This document shows, in pieces, positions 1 to 8,005 of a stretch of DNA of 33,815 nucleotides. The DNA comes from Deltaproteobacteria bacterium. GTDB taxonomy: Bacteria; Desulfobacterota; GWC2-55-46; JADFVP01. The stretch is from the NCBI GenBank assembly GCA_024275045.1, contig JAJRZX010000020.1:1-33815 (forward strand), in the 5' to 3' direction. Numbering within the stretch: position 1 is the first letter of the stretch; every line of letters begins with the position of its first letter. Under the pieces are notes generated by a model, which had not been told where the DNA came from, made no database searches, and was given only the letters and a program-made list of their open reading frames with translations. The position numbers and the translations under genes are program-made.

Positions 1-1995
1 ACCACGGATGAGCACGGTGTACGTGACCTTGACAGGATAGAATCCTCCGGTGTACTTAAGGCCATTGTACGGCCCCGCGCCATATCCTTTGCCTCTCTTG
101 GGCTTACACAGGTATTAATTGACAGAAAACTCGCCCAATCGCTTGCCGCGGACCTTGGTCTCAAGCTTAAACTTGTTGTCATGGATGATAACAGCGCTAT
201 GCTGGATATGCTTCGTCGCGGTAAAGCGGATATTATAATCGCCGGGCTTATCGCAGCTCCAGGTGATGGCGTGGCCTTTAGTGTGCCTTACAGGTATACT
301 GACGAGGTCCTTATATTAAAGAAAGTTGATGCAGAGGACAAGGGCAAAGGCAAGGGCAAGACCGCTCTCAAAGGGCGCACTATATGTCTTTCTCAGGGAA
401 GCCTTCGCACAGATGCCATTAAGAAGCTTAAGAGACTGGGTGCCACGAAGTTTAAGGAGCTGCCCAGAGGTTCCGGCCCAGATGAGGCCCTTGCCATGGT
501 AGCCGGGGGAGAGTGTTTTGCCGCTGCGGTGGATTCAGTATCATGGGATGAGCTCTCTGACAGCTACACCTCTCTCACCCTTGAGAGGGTCCTTTTAAAG
601 TCTCTTCCCATTGCCCTGGCAATGAGCCCCGGGGCCATTAATCTTAGAAGCAGGACAAATGAGTACCTTATCTCAAGGTCTCTGTCATCTGGTAGCAGGG
701 TTAAGTACAAGGTTGACCTTATAGGAATAAAGAAGAAAAAAGTCCTGCGCATGGTAACCCGTAATAATTCCCTAACTTATTATATTTACAGAGGTACGCC
801 CTTTGGTTTTGAGTATGAGATGATCAAAAAATTCGCCGACGCCCAGGGTGTAAGGCTTGAGGTGGTTCTGCCTCCGGGGCACAGCGAGTTAATACCGTGG
901 CTCCTTGACGGCAGGGCTGATATTGTGGCCGCTGCCATGACACGCACAGGTGAGAGGAAAAAAGAGGTGGCCTTTACCATTCCCTATAATTATGTAAAGG
1001 AGCAGGTCGTTGTGCGCGGCGATAATACATCGATAAAGTCAACGGCAGATCTCGTTGGAAAGACCGTTCATGTGAGAAAGAGCAGCTCTTATTATGAGAC
1101 CCTTATGGAGCTAAAGAATCAGGGCCTTGATTTTGAGATAGTGCTTTTACCCGAGGCCATGGAGACTGAAGACATACTCGAGGGCATTAGCGAGCACCGC
1201 TGGGATATTACGGTAAGCGACTCCAATCTTCTTACCATGGAGCGAGAGGAGGGTATAGACGTTAAGCCCGCCTTTACGCTTAAGAAGAGCGGTCTTGGAT
1301 GGGCCGTAAGAAAAGAGGACACCGAGCTCCTTCGCGCCCTTAATGCCTTTATAAAGAAGCAGTACAGAAGTTTTTTCTATAATACCATTAAAGATAAATA
1401 CTTCAGCAACCCCGCACCCTCGGCAGGTGCTGATAAAGACCTTCGTTATGACAGGAGCGGAAGGATATCTCCATATGACGACCTCGTAAAAAAATACGCG
1501 GCTATGTATGGTCTTGACTGGCGCCTTGTGGTATCACAGATGTTTCAGGAGTCCAGTTTCAACCCTCGTAAAGTGAGCTGGGCAGGAGCGAGAGGGCTTA
1601 TGCAGCTTATGCCGCGCACAGCCCGGGAGTTTGGTCTTAAAAAGTCATTTGACCCCGAGGCCTCAATCAAGGCAGGGACTTATTATATGAAGGAGCTCTT
1701 AAAGAAGTTTGGTTCTCCCATAAAATTAAAGGACCGTATCAGCTTTGCTCTGGCCTCATATCACGTGGGTTTCAACCATGTGGCAGACGCGAGAATTCTC
1801 GCGGCCAGGGAGGGGCTTAACCCTGATATATGGTTTGATAACGTGGAAAAGGCCATTCTGCTCCTGCAAAAACGCAGCTATTACAGCAAGACCAGATACG
1901 GGTACTGCAACGGCCGCAGAACCGTAATATATGTGCGTGAGATACTAAACAGGTATAACGCGTACCTGCGCCACGAGGTGCGTGAGGCGGCCTGA
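1..1995 (+). CDS. MltF-like lytic transglycosylase with two solute-binding domains (5' end outside window)
   Basis: The reading frame is open from base 1, so the gene begins before the window; 664 residues are visible and the first internal ATG is at 181. The protein likely cleaves peptidoglycan glycan strands in the periplasm. Two tandem SBP_bac_3-type domains are seen. The first starts at the left edge (LDRIESSGVLKAIVRPR) and the second is around residues 240-460 (from VLRMVTRNNS, with FGFEYEMIKKFA and GRADIVAAAM). An SLT goslin-type domain follows, with the catalytic Glu in MFQESSFNP, then GARGLMQLMPRTA and a YHVGFNH stretch. Family MltF proteins normally have one solute-binding domain before SLT, so the doubled module is unusual. 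The first domain also holds a Lys/Gly run (KGKGKGK). The next gene follows after 115 nt. Whether the solute-binding domains sense muropeptides or amino acids cannot be seen. Confidence 0.88.
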   Translation, partial: TTDEHGVRDLDRIESSGVLKAIVRPRAISFASLGLTQVLIDRKLAQSLAADLGLKLKLVVMDDNSAMLDMLRRGKADIIIAGLIAAPGDGVAFSVPYRYTDEVLILKKVDAEDKGKGKGKTALKGRTICLSQGSLRTDAIKKLKRLGATKFKELPRGSGPDEALAMVAGGECFAAAVDSVSWDELSDSYTSLTLERVLLKSLPIALAMSPGAINLRSRTNEYLISRSLSSGSRVKYKVDLIGIKKKKVLRMVTRNNSLTYYIYRGTPFGFEYEMIKKFADAQGVRLEVVLPPGHSELIPWLLDGRADIVAAAMTRTGERKKEVAFTIPYNYVKEQVVVRGDNTSIKSTADLVGKTVHVRKSSSYYETLMELKNQGLDFEIVLLPEAMETEDILEGISEHRWDITVSDSNLLTMEREEGIDVKPAFTLKKSGLGWAVRKEDTELLRALNAFIKKQYRSFFYNTIKDKYFSNPAPSAGADKDLRYDRSGRISPYDDLVKKYAAMYGLDWRLVVSQMFQESSFNPRKVSWAGARGLMQLMPRTAREFGLKKSFDPEASIKAGTYYMKELLKKFGSPIKLKDRISFALASYHVGFNHVADARILAAREGLNPDIWFDNVEKAILLLQKRSYYSKTRYGYCNGRRTVIYVREILNRYNAYLRHEVREAA

Positions 1996-2110
1996 AGTAT
2001 TTTCATCGATAGAGCTTGAAAATATCTTATGGTACGGCTCATATATGATAAAATCTCTGGTATATGTTTTATGCCCCCCCTCTGTTTTTTATCTATCCCG
2101 GAGGTCTCGT

Positions 2111-2548
2111 ATGAAGATAATACCCTCGTACCCATTGGCTGCTTTACAGTTTTTGCTACTTGTCCTGCTGCTTGGTTTTCCCCTGCCGTCATCTGCTTCA
2201 GAGATGCGCCTTGACGAGCAGTCATTGCGGTGTATAAATTGTCATGAGAACTCGATTCAGGGCGGCCTTGTATGCCACAAGGGAGGATGCGATCATCTCA
2301 TAGGAGAAGACTACGCTGAGCAGGCGGCTCGTAACCGTACGCTTACGCCGCCCTCATCCCTTAACCCTGCGCTCAAGTTAATCAACGGCAGAGTAGGGTG
2401 CCTTACCTGCCATATTCCTTTTGATAAAAAAAGCCATCTTGATATAGCGGCCAAACGCTTTGAGATTTATAAAGCAACAGGTACTGACCCAATGCTTGCG
2501 GTTGATAATAACGGCAGCGGTCTCTGCATGGCCTGTCACCGTAAGTAA
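2111..2548 (+). CDS. Small secreted triheme c-type cytochrome
   Basis: A 145-residue periplasmic electron carrier. I start it at the ATG at 2111, because GGAGG at 2100-2104 lies 6 nt upstream and the protein then opens with a signal peptide (MKIIPSYPLAALQ, a Leu-rich core, then SSASEM). An in-frame ATG at 1982 overlaps the previous gene and would bury the signal peptide. Three CxxCH haem sites are visible: CINCH, CLTCH and the C-terminal CMACH. A further Cys pair in VCHKGGCDH does not fit CxxCH. The later part (NGRVGCLTCH through AVDNNGSGLCMACH) resembles the doubled-CxxCH multihaem family. Candidate haem ligand histidines occur between the motifs. No partner oxidoreductase is adjacent, so its electron donor and acceptor are unknown. 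Confidence 0.82.
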   Translation: MKIIPSYPLAALQFLLLVLLLGFPLPSSASEMRLDEQSLRCINCHENSIQGGLVCHKGGCDHLIGEDYAEQAARNRTLTPPSSLNPALKLINGRVGCLTCHIPFDKKSHLDIAAKRFEIYKATGTDPMLAVDNNGSGLCMACHRK

Positions 2549-2608
2549 TTGGTACAGGGGGGGGAAGGGGCAGAGCAGTGAGATCTTAAATAAAAGGAAA
2601 TACGAATA

Positions 2609-3028
<420 letters not shown>

Positions 3029-3030
3029 GT

Positions 3031-3047
3031 CTCAGGTTTTACCTGAG
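3031..3047 (+). terminator. Possible weak terminator hairpin after the YjbQ gene
   Basis: CTCAGGT and ACCTGAG form a perfect 7-bp stem with a TTT loop, 2 nt after the stop codon. No U-run follows directly (the next bases are GCGGTAATTTATTT), so factor-independent termination is uncertain. Confidence 0.4.
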
Positions 3048-3188
3048 GCGGTAATTTATTTAAATCGCAACAAGGTTTTTCATAATATTATCCTCTCTAA
3101 AAAACGCAAACTCATACCCCTCATAATAGAGGACCATTAGAGTGGGGGTAGTCTCTGCGCATCATCATCTCGGTAGCTATTAGAAATC

Positions 3189-4304
3189 TTAAAAGAGGGG
3201 TTTACCCTCTACAATAAGCTCAATCCATTTGTCGTCCTTAAAGGCCCTTAGCGTGGGCCCGTAGAAGATAAAATCCTGATGAAAAGGTACGGCTACATTG
3301 CCGCCAAAACCGGCGTTGTCGCCAAGGGCGATATGCACTGTGCCAAGTATCTTCTCAGTCTCAAGGATGTTGTCGGGGCGTGTGGCCTTCTCATTAGTGC
3401 CTATGCCAAGCTCGGCCACATTGCCTGCAAGGGGTATCTCCTTAAGCTCTCTGCTTAAAACATCGGCGTACTCATCTTCGCCGCTAACCTTTACTGCCAT
3501 GCCTTTTTTTATCTCTACCGTAACAGGGGCGGTCATCTTACGGGTTGGGGCCCACTCAAGCACAAGTCGGCCCTCGGCAGTACCCTCAAGCGGGGCAAGA
3601 AATGCCTCGCCTGCCGGAAGGTTGCCGTAGGCGCCCGGTTTGGTAAGGATGCCTGAATCCGCAAGCACCTCTCGGCCTTTAATTGAGAACGTTATGGAGG
3701 TGCCGTTGGCAGAGGTTATCTCTACTTTAGCTCCACCGGAGAGTTTTTCTTTCAGGGAGTTGGTCCTTTCCGCAAGTTCCTTCCAGTTCACGGCCATTGC
3801 CCCGTAAAGCATGGATCTCTCAAATATGGGCATGCTTGCGTAACGTACCTTGCCTATGGAGGTGAGGTACTTTCTAAACTTGGTATGCGTGGTTGAGTAA
3901 TTGCTGAGAGCCACAACAGCTGCGGGCATTGCGGCCATAGAGGCGAATATGCCTTCAGCCTCTGAGATCTCATTATCATCTGCCGTCTTGGTGAGGATTT
4001 TTTTAAGGATTCCGCGTCGTGCCAGCTCGTCTATGGCTTTATCACCAAAAGCAGCCCTCCAGAGGGACTCATGGGGCTCTACGCCGTGACCCGCCCCTGA
4101 TGGAAACTCTCTGTATTCCGTACGACAGAGGCTGCTGCCCGCCTCTGTGAGCTCTTTTGCTATTGCCATCAGTTCAAGGCGGCGCTCCCGCTCGGCCTCT
4201 CCCGGGTGCTCATAAGCTGTAATGGTATCGGTAAAGACAATTACGCGGTCTTCTTTTTTTACGCCAAGGTTCAAGGTGAAGATGTTTTCCATTACCTCTT
4301 TCAT
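3189..4304 (-). CDS. M29 family metallo-aminopeptidase
   Basis: A 371-residue member of the M29 (thermophilic metalloprotease, AmpT/AmpS-like) aminopeptidase family, which removes N-terminal residues from peptides in the cytoplasm using a dinuclear metal site. The C-terminal part carries the metal-ligand pattern: Glu298 in AELGIG, His324 in GTVHIALGD, and the His342-x-Asp344 pair in FHQDF. The N-terminal half is less conserved (YREFPSGAGHGVEPHE). Translation could begin at a GTG at 4313, but that GTG is part of the Shine-Dalgarno GAGGTG (4316-4311), which lies exactly 6 nt before the ATG at 4304, so I chose the ATG. A sigma70-type promoter lies upstream. The gene is divergent from the response regulator and convergent with the YjbQ gene, so it is probably monocistronic. 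Confidence 0.88.
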   Translation of the reverse strand: MKEVMENIFTLNLGVKKEDRVIVFTDTITAYEHPGEAERERRLELMAIAKELTEAGSSLCRTEYREFPSGAGHGVEPHESLWRAAFGDKAIDELARRGILKKILTKTADDNEISEAEGIFASMAAMPAAVVALSNYSTTHTKFRKYLTSIGKVRYASMPIFERSMLYGAMAVNWKELAERTNSLKEKLSGGAKVEITSANGTSITFSIKGREVLADSGILTKPGAYGNLPAGEAFLAPLEGTAEGRLVLEWAPTRKMTAPVTVEIKKGMAVKVSGEDEYADVLSRELKEIPLAGNVAELGIGTNEKATRPDNILETEKILGTVHIALGDNAGFGGNVAVPFHQDFIFYGPTLRAFKDDKWIELIVEGKPLF

Positions 4305-4337
4305 ATAAAGCACCTCATGGTTTTTTTTGTTTGTTTA

Positions 4338-4365
4338 AATATACCATTATAACTTTTATTGTCAA
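4338..4365 (-). promoter_or_regulatory. Predicted sigma70 promoter for the M29 aminopeptidase gene
   Basis: On the minus strand, TTGACA (4365-4360) is followed after 16 nt by TATATT (4343-4338), about 34 nt upstream of the chosen ATG. The -35 box is perfect and the -10 is a 5/6 match. Confidence 0.55.
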
Positions 4366-4414
4366 TTTGTCTCTTCTGAGGGCGCGGCGGCTTGTATTTG
4401 AATAAAAAGAGATA

Positions 4415-4444
4415 TTGACACCAAGCCATGAAAACCAGTAAAAT
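4415..4444 (+). promoter_or_regulatory. Predicted sigma70 promoter for the response regulator gene
   Basis: TTGACA (4415-4420), an 18-nt spacer, then TAAAAT (4439-4444), about 50 nt before the GTG start. It is back to back with the promoter of the divergent M29 gene. Confidence 0.58.
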
Positions 4445-4493
4445 TAAAAGTAATTATCTCCCTGGACAAAAAATATAATTAGAAAGGTTCTTT

Positions 4494-4979
4494 GTGGTAA
4501 AGAAGCGCGCCCTGAGGGTGCTTATAGTGGATGATGACAGTAATCTCAGGGAGCTCCTTGAGGAAGGGGTTCAGGACTGGGGTTATGAGGTAGGCACTGC
4601 CTGCAGCGGGGAAGAGGCTATGGAGTGTCTTGCCGGTGAGAACTACAATGTTGTTGTCTGCGACCTGAAGATGCCCGGCATGGGCGGGCTGAAGCTCCTT
4701 AGAGAGATAAAGGCCTTTGACAAGATGATTCAGGTCATCATTATTACCGGTTACGCTACCCTTGAGACAGCCGTAAAGGCTATGGAGGCCGGGGCCTACG
4801 AGTACCTTACAAAACCATTCCGGCTTGATGAGCTAATGGTTATCATGAAGAACGTAAGCAAAAGAATTAACGAGAGTGAGGGCGAGGCGCCTTTTCATGA
4901 GAGGCTTAATAATACTCATGGAGAGCTTGAGGTTATGAGAGCTCTGCAGCGAAGCAGAGCGGAAGACCCTTCGGAGTAA
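4494..4979 (+). CDS. Receiver-only response regulator (CheY-like)
   Basis: A 161-residue phosphorylation-dependent signalling protein. The receiver domain covers about residues 8-125 with all key residues: acidic cluster Asp13-Asp15 (VDDDSN), phospho-acceptor Asp57 (VVVCDLKMPGM), Thr85 (IIITGYA) and Lys107 (TKPF). This pattern is typical of receivers from NtrC-like regulators, but no AAA+ or DNA-binding output domain follows. The tail of roughly 35 residues is polar and unrecognised. The start is GTG, supported by AAAGG 6 nt upstream. No histidine kinase gene is adjacent, so this is an orphan regulator whose partner lies elsewhere. It is followed by tilS on the same strand after 91 nt. Confidence 0.88.
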   Translation: MVKKRALRVLIVDDDSNLRELLEEGVQDWGYEVGTACSGEEAMECLAGENYNVVVCDLKMPGMGGLKLLREIKAFDKMIQVIIITGYATLETAVKAMEAGAYEYLTKPFRLDELMVIMKNVSKRINESEGEAPFHERLNNTHGELEVMRALQRSRAEDPSE

Positions 4980-5070
4980 GCGTTTAAGCGCCTCTTTCAG
5001 CTTAACCTGAGCCCTCTCTTAAGGCGCTCTTGCAGTATCAATCCTTTTTTTCTTCTAATTAAAGCTAAAG

Positions 5071-6390
5071 ATGATATCCACTGTAAGGGATACGATAAAT
5101 AAGTTTTCAATGCTCTGCACGGGCCAGCGCGTGCTTGTGGCAGTCTCTGGGGGGCCTGATTCCATGGCTATGCTCCATGTTCTTCTTGAGCTTAGAGAAG
5201 AGCTCGAAATGGTGCTTGCCGTGGCCCATCTGAACCATAATCTTCGCGGCAGGGAGAGTGAGCAGGACCTTCAGTTTGTTGAAGAGTGGGCCGCGAAGAA
5301 GGAGCTTGAGTTTTTCAGCCGTACCTTAAGAGCCGGGGCGCTTAAAAAAGCAGGACATGTCCTTGGCCTTCAGGCAGCGGCAAGGGAGAAGAGGCACGCC
5401 TTCCTCCATGAGGTTGCCTGTAAGTTCAAGGCCACCCGCATAGCCATGGGGCACACAATGGACGATCAGGCCGAGACCATGCTCATGCGCATGATGAAAG
5501 GCAGCGGACTTGCCGGCTTATCGGGAATTTGGCCCGTAAGAGGGCTGCTTATAAAACCGCTTATTGAGACCCGTCGCCTTGAGGTGGAGAGGTACATTGA
5601 AGAGCAGGGCATTGATTTTGTCAGCGACTCAAGTAACCTTAAAGACAGTTACCTCAGAAACGATATCCGCCATCATCTTCTGCCTTTTATAAAAGAGCAT
5701 TACAATCCCTCCATAGTAGAGTCCCTTGCAAGAACCGCCGGTGTGCTGCGCCATGATAACGAGTTCATCGAGGCCCTTGCCGGCCACCTTGGCCTTGTGC
5801 TTAAGAAAAAAGCAAAAGAGATAGTTCTTGACGGAGACAGACTGAGAGAGCTTCACATCTCGCTCCTTACCCGGGTTTTTCTTGCTTCCACGCATACCTT
5901 GAGCAAGAGTGCGCGTATTAACACCACGCATATTCAGGCATTTGTTGACCTTGTTAAGAGCTCCAGACCAAACCTGAGACTTGCGCTTCCAAATGGGCTC
6001 GCTGTTAGAAGGGAGTACGGACGGATTATGATTACCTCTGCTCCGCCTGCCGCGGTTAACCCCTTTACCGTACCCCTTGAAGTGCCGGGCAAGACCGTTA
6101 TAAAGGGAGTTGGGAGCATAAAAGCCGAAGTTCTTCATGGCAGGCCATCGGTATATAAGCGCGGTCTCGCTTATTTTGATTTCGCCTCTATTAAGGGAAA
6201 ACTCAAGGCAGGGTCTATGAGACCGGGGCAGAGGATTAGACCTCTTGGCATGAAGGGGCACAGAAAGATTAAGGATATCTTTATTGATGAGAAGATACCT
6301 CAAGCCCGCAGGAGTAAGATACCCATAATCAGTCTTAAGGATGAGGTCCTGTGGATAGGGGGGGGAGGCAGAGTGATGCCTGTAAAGTAA
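5071..6390 (+). CDS. tilS: tRNA(Ile)-lysidine synthetase
   Basis: 439 residues. The enzyme uses ATP to attach lysine to the wobble cytidine of the CAU-anticodon tRNA-Ile, so that it reads AUA codons as isoleucine; it is essential in most bacteria. The PP-loop ATP-pyrophosphatase signature SGGPDS is at residues 26-31, followed by AHLNHNLRGRES and the MGHTMDDQAETMLMRMMKG block typical of TilS. The C-terminal third (GMKGHRKIKDIFIDEKIP, then VLWIGGGGRV) matches the TilS C-terminal tRNA-binding domain. The gene is full length. The ATG at 5071 has only a weak purine-rich region upstream. ftsH, a common neighbour of tilS, is absent; a convergent gene follows instead. Confidence 0.95.
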   Translation: MISTVRDTINKFSMLCTGQRVLVAVSGGPDSMAMLHVLLELREELEMVLAVAHLNHNLRGRESEQDLQFVEEWAAKKELEFFSRTLRAGALKKAGHVLGLQAAAREKRHAFLHEVACKFKATRIAMGHTMDDQAETMLMRMMKGSGLAGLSGIWPVRGLLIKPLIETRRLEVERYIEEQGIDFVSDSSNLKDSYLRNDIRHHLLPFIKEHYNPSIVESLARTAGVLRHDNEFIEALAGHLGLVLKKKAKEIVLDGDRLRELHISLLTRVFLASTHTLSKSARINTTHIQAFVDLVKSSRPNLRLALPNGLAVRREYGRIMITSAPPAAVNPFTVPLEVPGKTVIKGVGSIKAEVLHGRPSVYKRGLAYFDFASIKGKLKAGSMRPGQRIRPLGMKGHRKIKDIFIDEKIPQARRSKIPIISLKDEVLWIGGGGRVMPVK

Positions 6391-6508
6391 GTGAATCAAC
6401 AAGGCGTACACTTAAGCTGGAGTTTAGAGCAAGCAGATCATGTAAATAAAGCGTTTGTTAAGACCCTTACAGGGTAAAAGGCTGGTAATGGGCTAAGCTT
6501 GGGGCAAA

Positions 6509-6562
6509 AAAAAACACACTTACCTGAAAAGTAAGGTGCTTACATATAGAGAGGTGTTTTTT
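6509..6562. terminator. Bidirectional terminator between tilS and the XRE-PilZ gene
   Basis: AAAAAACAC at 6509-6517 pairs with GTGTTTTTT at 6554-6562, and a second hairpin (around 6517-6538, CACTTAC against GTAAGGTG with one bulge) lies inside. A- and T-runs flank the structure, so it can give a U-tract in either direction, as expected between convergent genes. Confidence 0.55.
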
Positions 6563-6571
6563 AAACTTGAC

Positions 6572-7090
6572 TCAGCCTTTTACTATGGCGTTTATAACAT
6601 TGGAGATAACCTCAGGCATGGGATTATCAAAACGCACGCCTACTTCTTTTTCAGGTCCCGTGCCTTTTATCCAGACAACCTTTGAGAGCGTCTCAAGGTG
6701 CTTATCTCCAAAATTCCATCCAATGCTCAGTCGTTTACCGTTTGTTACTTTTTCGCTTGTCTTAAACATAAGCCCTGAGCTGCTGAGGTTCTCTGTGACA
6801 GCGCCAAAAGTAGGGGTCTCGCGGAAAGTGGCTATTGTGGTATTTTGTCCGAGCAGACGCACGTCTACGGGACAATTGGCTTTGAGTCTCAGTGACTGCC
6901 TGTTGCCGTCTACATGAGAGCCGCTGTGCATATCAAGCTTTTCAATACCTTTTACCGCCATTGGGCTTGGTGATGTACGGCCTCTCTCCCAACGGTTCAC
7001 GGTACTGAAGCTCACGCCCAGCTCTCTTGCCAGTCTCTCCTGAGACCAACCAAGGCTTAATCTTATTTTTTTTATACTCTCCGGATCCAT
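6572..7090 (-). CDS. XRE-type HTH fused to PilZ domain (putative c-di-GMP-responsive regulator)
   Basis: 172 residues in two parts. Residues about 5-50 form a Cro/C1-type (XRE) helix-turn-helix: IKKIRLSLGWSQERLA, then GVSFSTVNRWERGR. Residues about 63-170 form a PilZ domain with both canonical c-di-GMP-binding motifs intact: RxxxR at 64-68 (RQSLR) and NxSxxG at 101-106 (NLSSSG). A later GVRFDNP is typical of the PilZ barrel. The sequence thus suggests a one-component transcription factor that reads c-di-GMP; this is inference from the domain pairing. The ATG is preceded by GAGG at only 1 nt, so the ribosome-binding site is odd, but an in-frame stop upstream leaves little alternative. An extended -10 promoter and a CRP-type operator lie upstream. 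It is monocistronic and convergent with tilS. DNA targets are unknown. Confidence 0.88.
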   Translation of the reverse strand: MDPESIKKIRLSLGWSQERLARELGVSFSTVNRWERGRTSPSPMAVKGIEKLDMHSGSHVDGNRQSLRLKANCPVDVRLLGQNTTIATFRETPTFGAVTENLSSSGLMFKTSEKVTNGKRLSIGWNFGDKHLETLSKVVWIKGTGPEKEVGVRFDNPMPEVISNVINAIVKG

Positions 7091-7184
7091 ACCTCTGTCC
7101 AGTTCTGTCCTGTATCATGCAGAACAGTTTTAGTGTATTGCCTCTTTGATGCTCATAAAAGGTTTAATGTATATCTTGAGACTT

Positions 7185-7193
7185 AGTATAACA
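7185..7193 (-). promoter_or_regulatory. Predicted extended -10 promoter of the XRE-PilZ gene
   Basis: On the minus strand TGTTATACT forms an extended -10 element (TGnTATACT, the hexamer at 7190-7185) about 95 nt before the start codon. The -35 region is poor, as expected for an activator-dependent or extended -10 promoter. The predicted transcription start is near 7178. Confidence 0.42.
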
Positions 7194-7231
7194 TATGCAA
7201 GTAAAAGTATCTCTAAAAATCTGATATTTTT

Positions 7232-7249
7232 TTGTGACTTTAGTCACAA
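7232..7249. promoter_or_regulatory. CRP-type operator upstream of the XRE-PilZ gene
   Basis: TTGTGACTTTAGTCACAA is a perfect two-fold palindrome with 7-bp arms and contains TGTGA-N6-TCACA, the CRP-family consensus core. Its centre (7240.5) lies about 62 nt upstream of the predicted transcription start of the XRE-PilZ gene, the classical class I activator position. It is not followed by a T-run on either strand that would make it a good terminator for the cytochrome unit ending at 7307. Confidence 0.6.
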
Positions 7250-7306
7250 TTTTATCTTTTTTACGGATTTAAATCATCTTTTTTTAAAAGACCCTTTGAA
7301 AGCACG

Positions 7307-7978
7307 CTATTTCTTGGGTATCTTTACATTATCTTCATCATAGTTGCCCTTTGGCGCGGTCTCGTGGCAGGCAACGCAGTTTGAGAAGCTGTTAATGGAG
7401 CTGCGCTCAAAGACATTTCGTTTAAAAAGTTTACGGTGCTTTCTCTTAATATAGGGCACATCTCTTATGCTCTCAGGGGGCGTGGGAGGAAGGTCTCTTA
7501 AGATTTTACGCGCCCACCTCTTTCGTACCATCGTGTTCTCAGTGGAGTTTGCCTCAAGGTAATTAAGTATCTCCTTTACGGTATCATCCTCAAGAGAGAG
7601 GTCTTCTCCAAAGTGCTCTTCATTGTCCAGCATTATGAGCTCCCAGGAGCGTGCCGGCAGAAGCCAGGGCTGGTATAAGAAATGACAGGCCGAGCATTCT
7701 TCTTTATACAGTGCGTTCACTGGCTGTCCTTTGGATCTTGTGGCGGGACTTTTGATTTTTTTAAGATAATTGACATTACTGGCATTGGCGCCATAGTAGC
7801 GCTTATCCCAGGGTTTCCATTTATTTGTACTGGTACGGTGTTTGTTCTGAGGAGCTTTTATCTCTCTTCCGTGTTTGTCCTTGGCCGCGTTAGCCGTTAT
7901 TGTCAGTCCAAAGCACAGAAGTATGGAGATGGCCATTATCTTAAGCATATTTGGTAGAGAAAAAGTTTTAAGCTCCAT
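7307..7978 (-). CDS. Diheme cytochrome c (DHC family)
   Basis: A 223-residue periplasmic cytochrome of the DHC (dihaem cytochrome c) family. A signal peptide is visible (MLKIMAISILLCFGLTITANAA). Two haem sites occur, CSACH at 95-99 and CVACH at 201-205, in the family contexts YKEECSACHFLYQPWLLPAR and SNCVACHETAPKGNYDED. The ATG at 7978 has GGAG 6 nt upstream; an in-frame ATG at 7990 has no ribosome-binding site, so I prefer 7978. It is the last gene of a leftward three-gene unit and is clearly paralogous to the C-terminal domain of the b561 fusion two genes upstream. DHC proteins donate electrons to SHP in characterised systems. A basic linker of about 60 residues precedes the first haem. Confidence 0.88.
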   Translation of the reverse strand: MELKTFSLPNMLKIMAISILLCFGLTITANAAKDKHGREIKAPQNKHRTSTNKWKPWDKRYYGANASNVNYLKKIKSPATRSKGQPVNALYKEECSACHFLYQPWLLPARSWELIMLDNEEHFGEDLSLEDDTVKEILNYLEANSTENTMVRKRWARKILRDLPPTPPESIRDVPYIKRKHRKLFKRNVFERSSINSFSNCVACHETAPKGNYDEDNVKIPKK

Positions 7979-8005
7979 ATTTGACTCCATTAGAGGTAAA
8001 TAAAG

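Noticed and set aside
1982-2110. Upstream ATG extending the triheme cytochrome by 43 residues
   Set aside because: The extension overlaps the transglycosylase gene, has no ribosome-binding site and would bury the signal peptide; GGAGG fits the ATG at 2111.
4981-5030. AGCGCC/GGCGCT inverted hexamers after the response regulator as a terminator
   Set aside because: Arms are only 6 bp with a loop of about 30 nt and no T-run follows; not convincing.
5629-6411. 260-codon minus-strand frame opposite tilS
   Set aside because: Composition is low-information and it lies fully inside tilS apart from a short tail; no support for expression.
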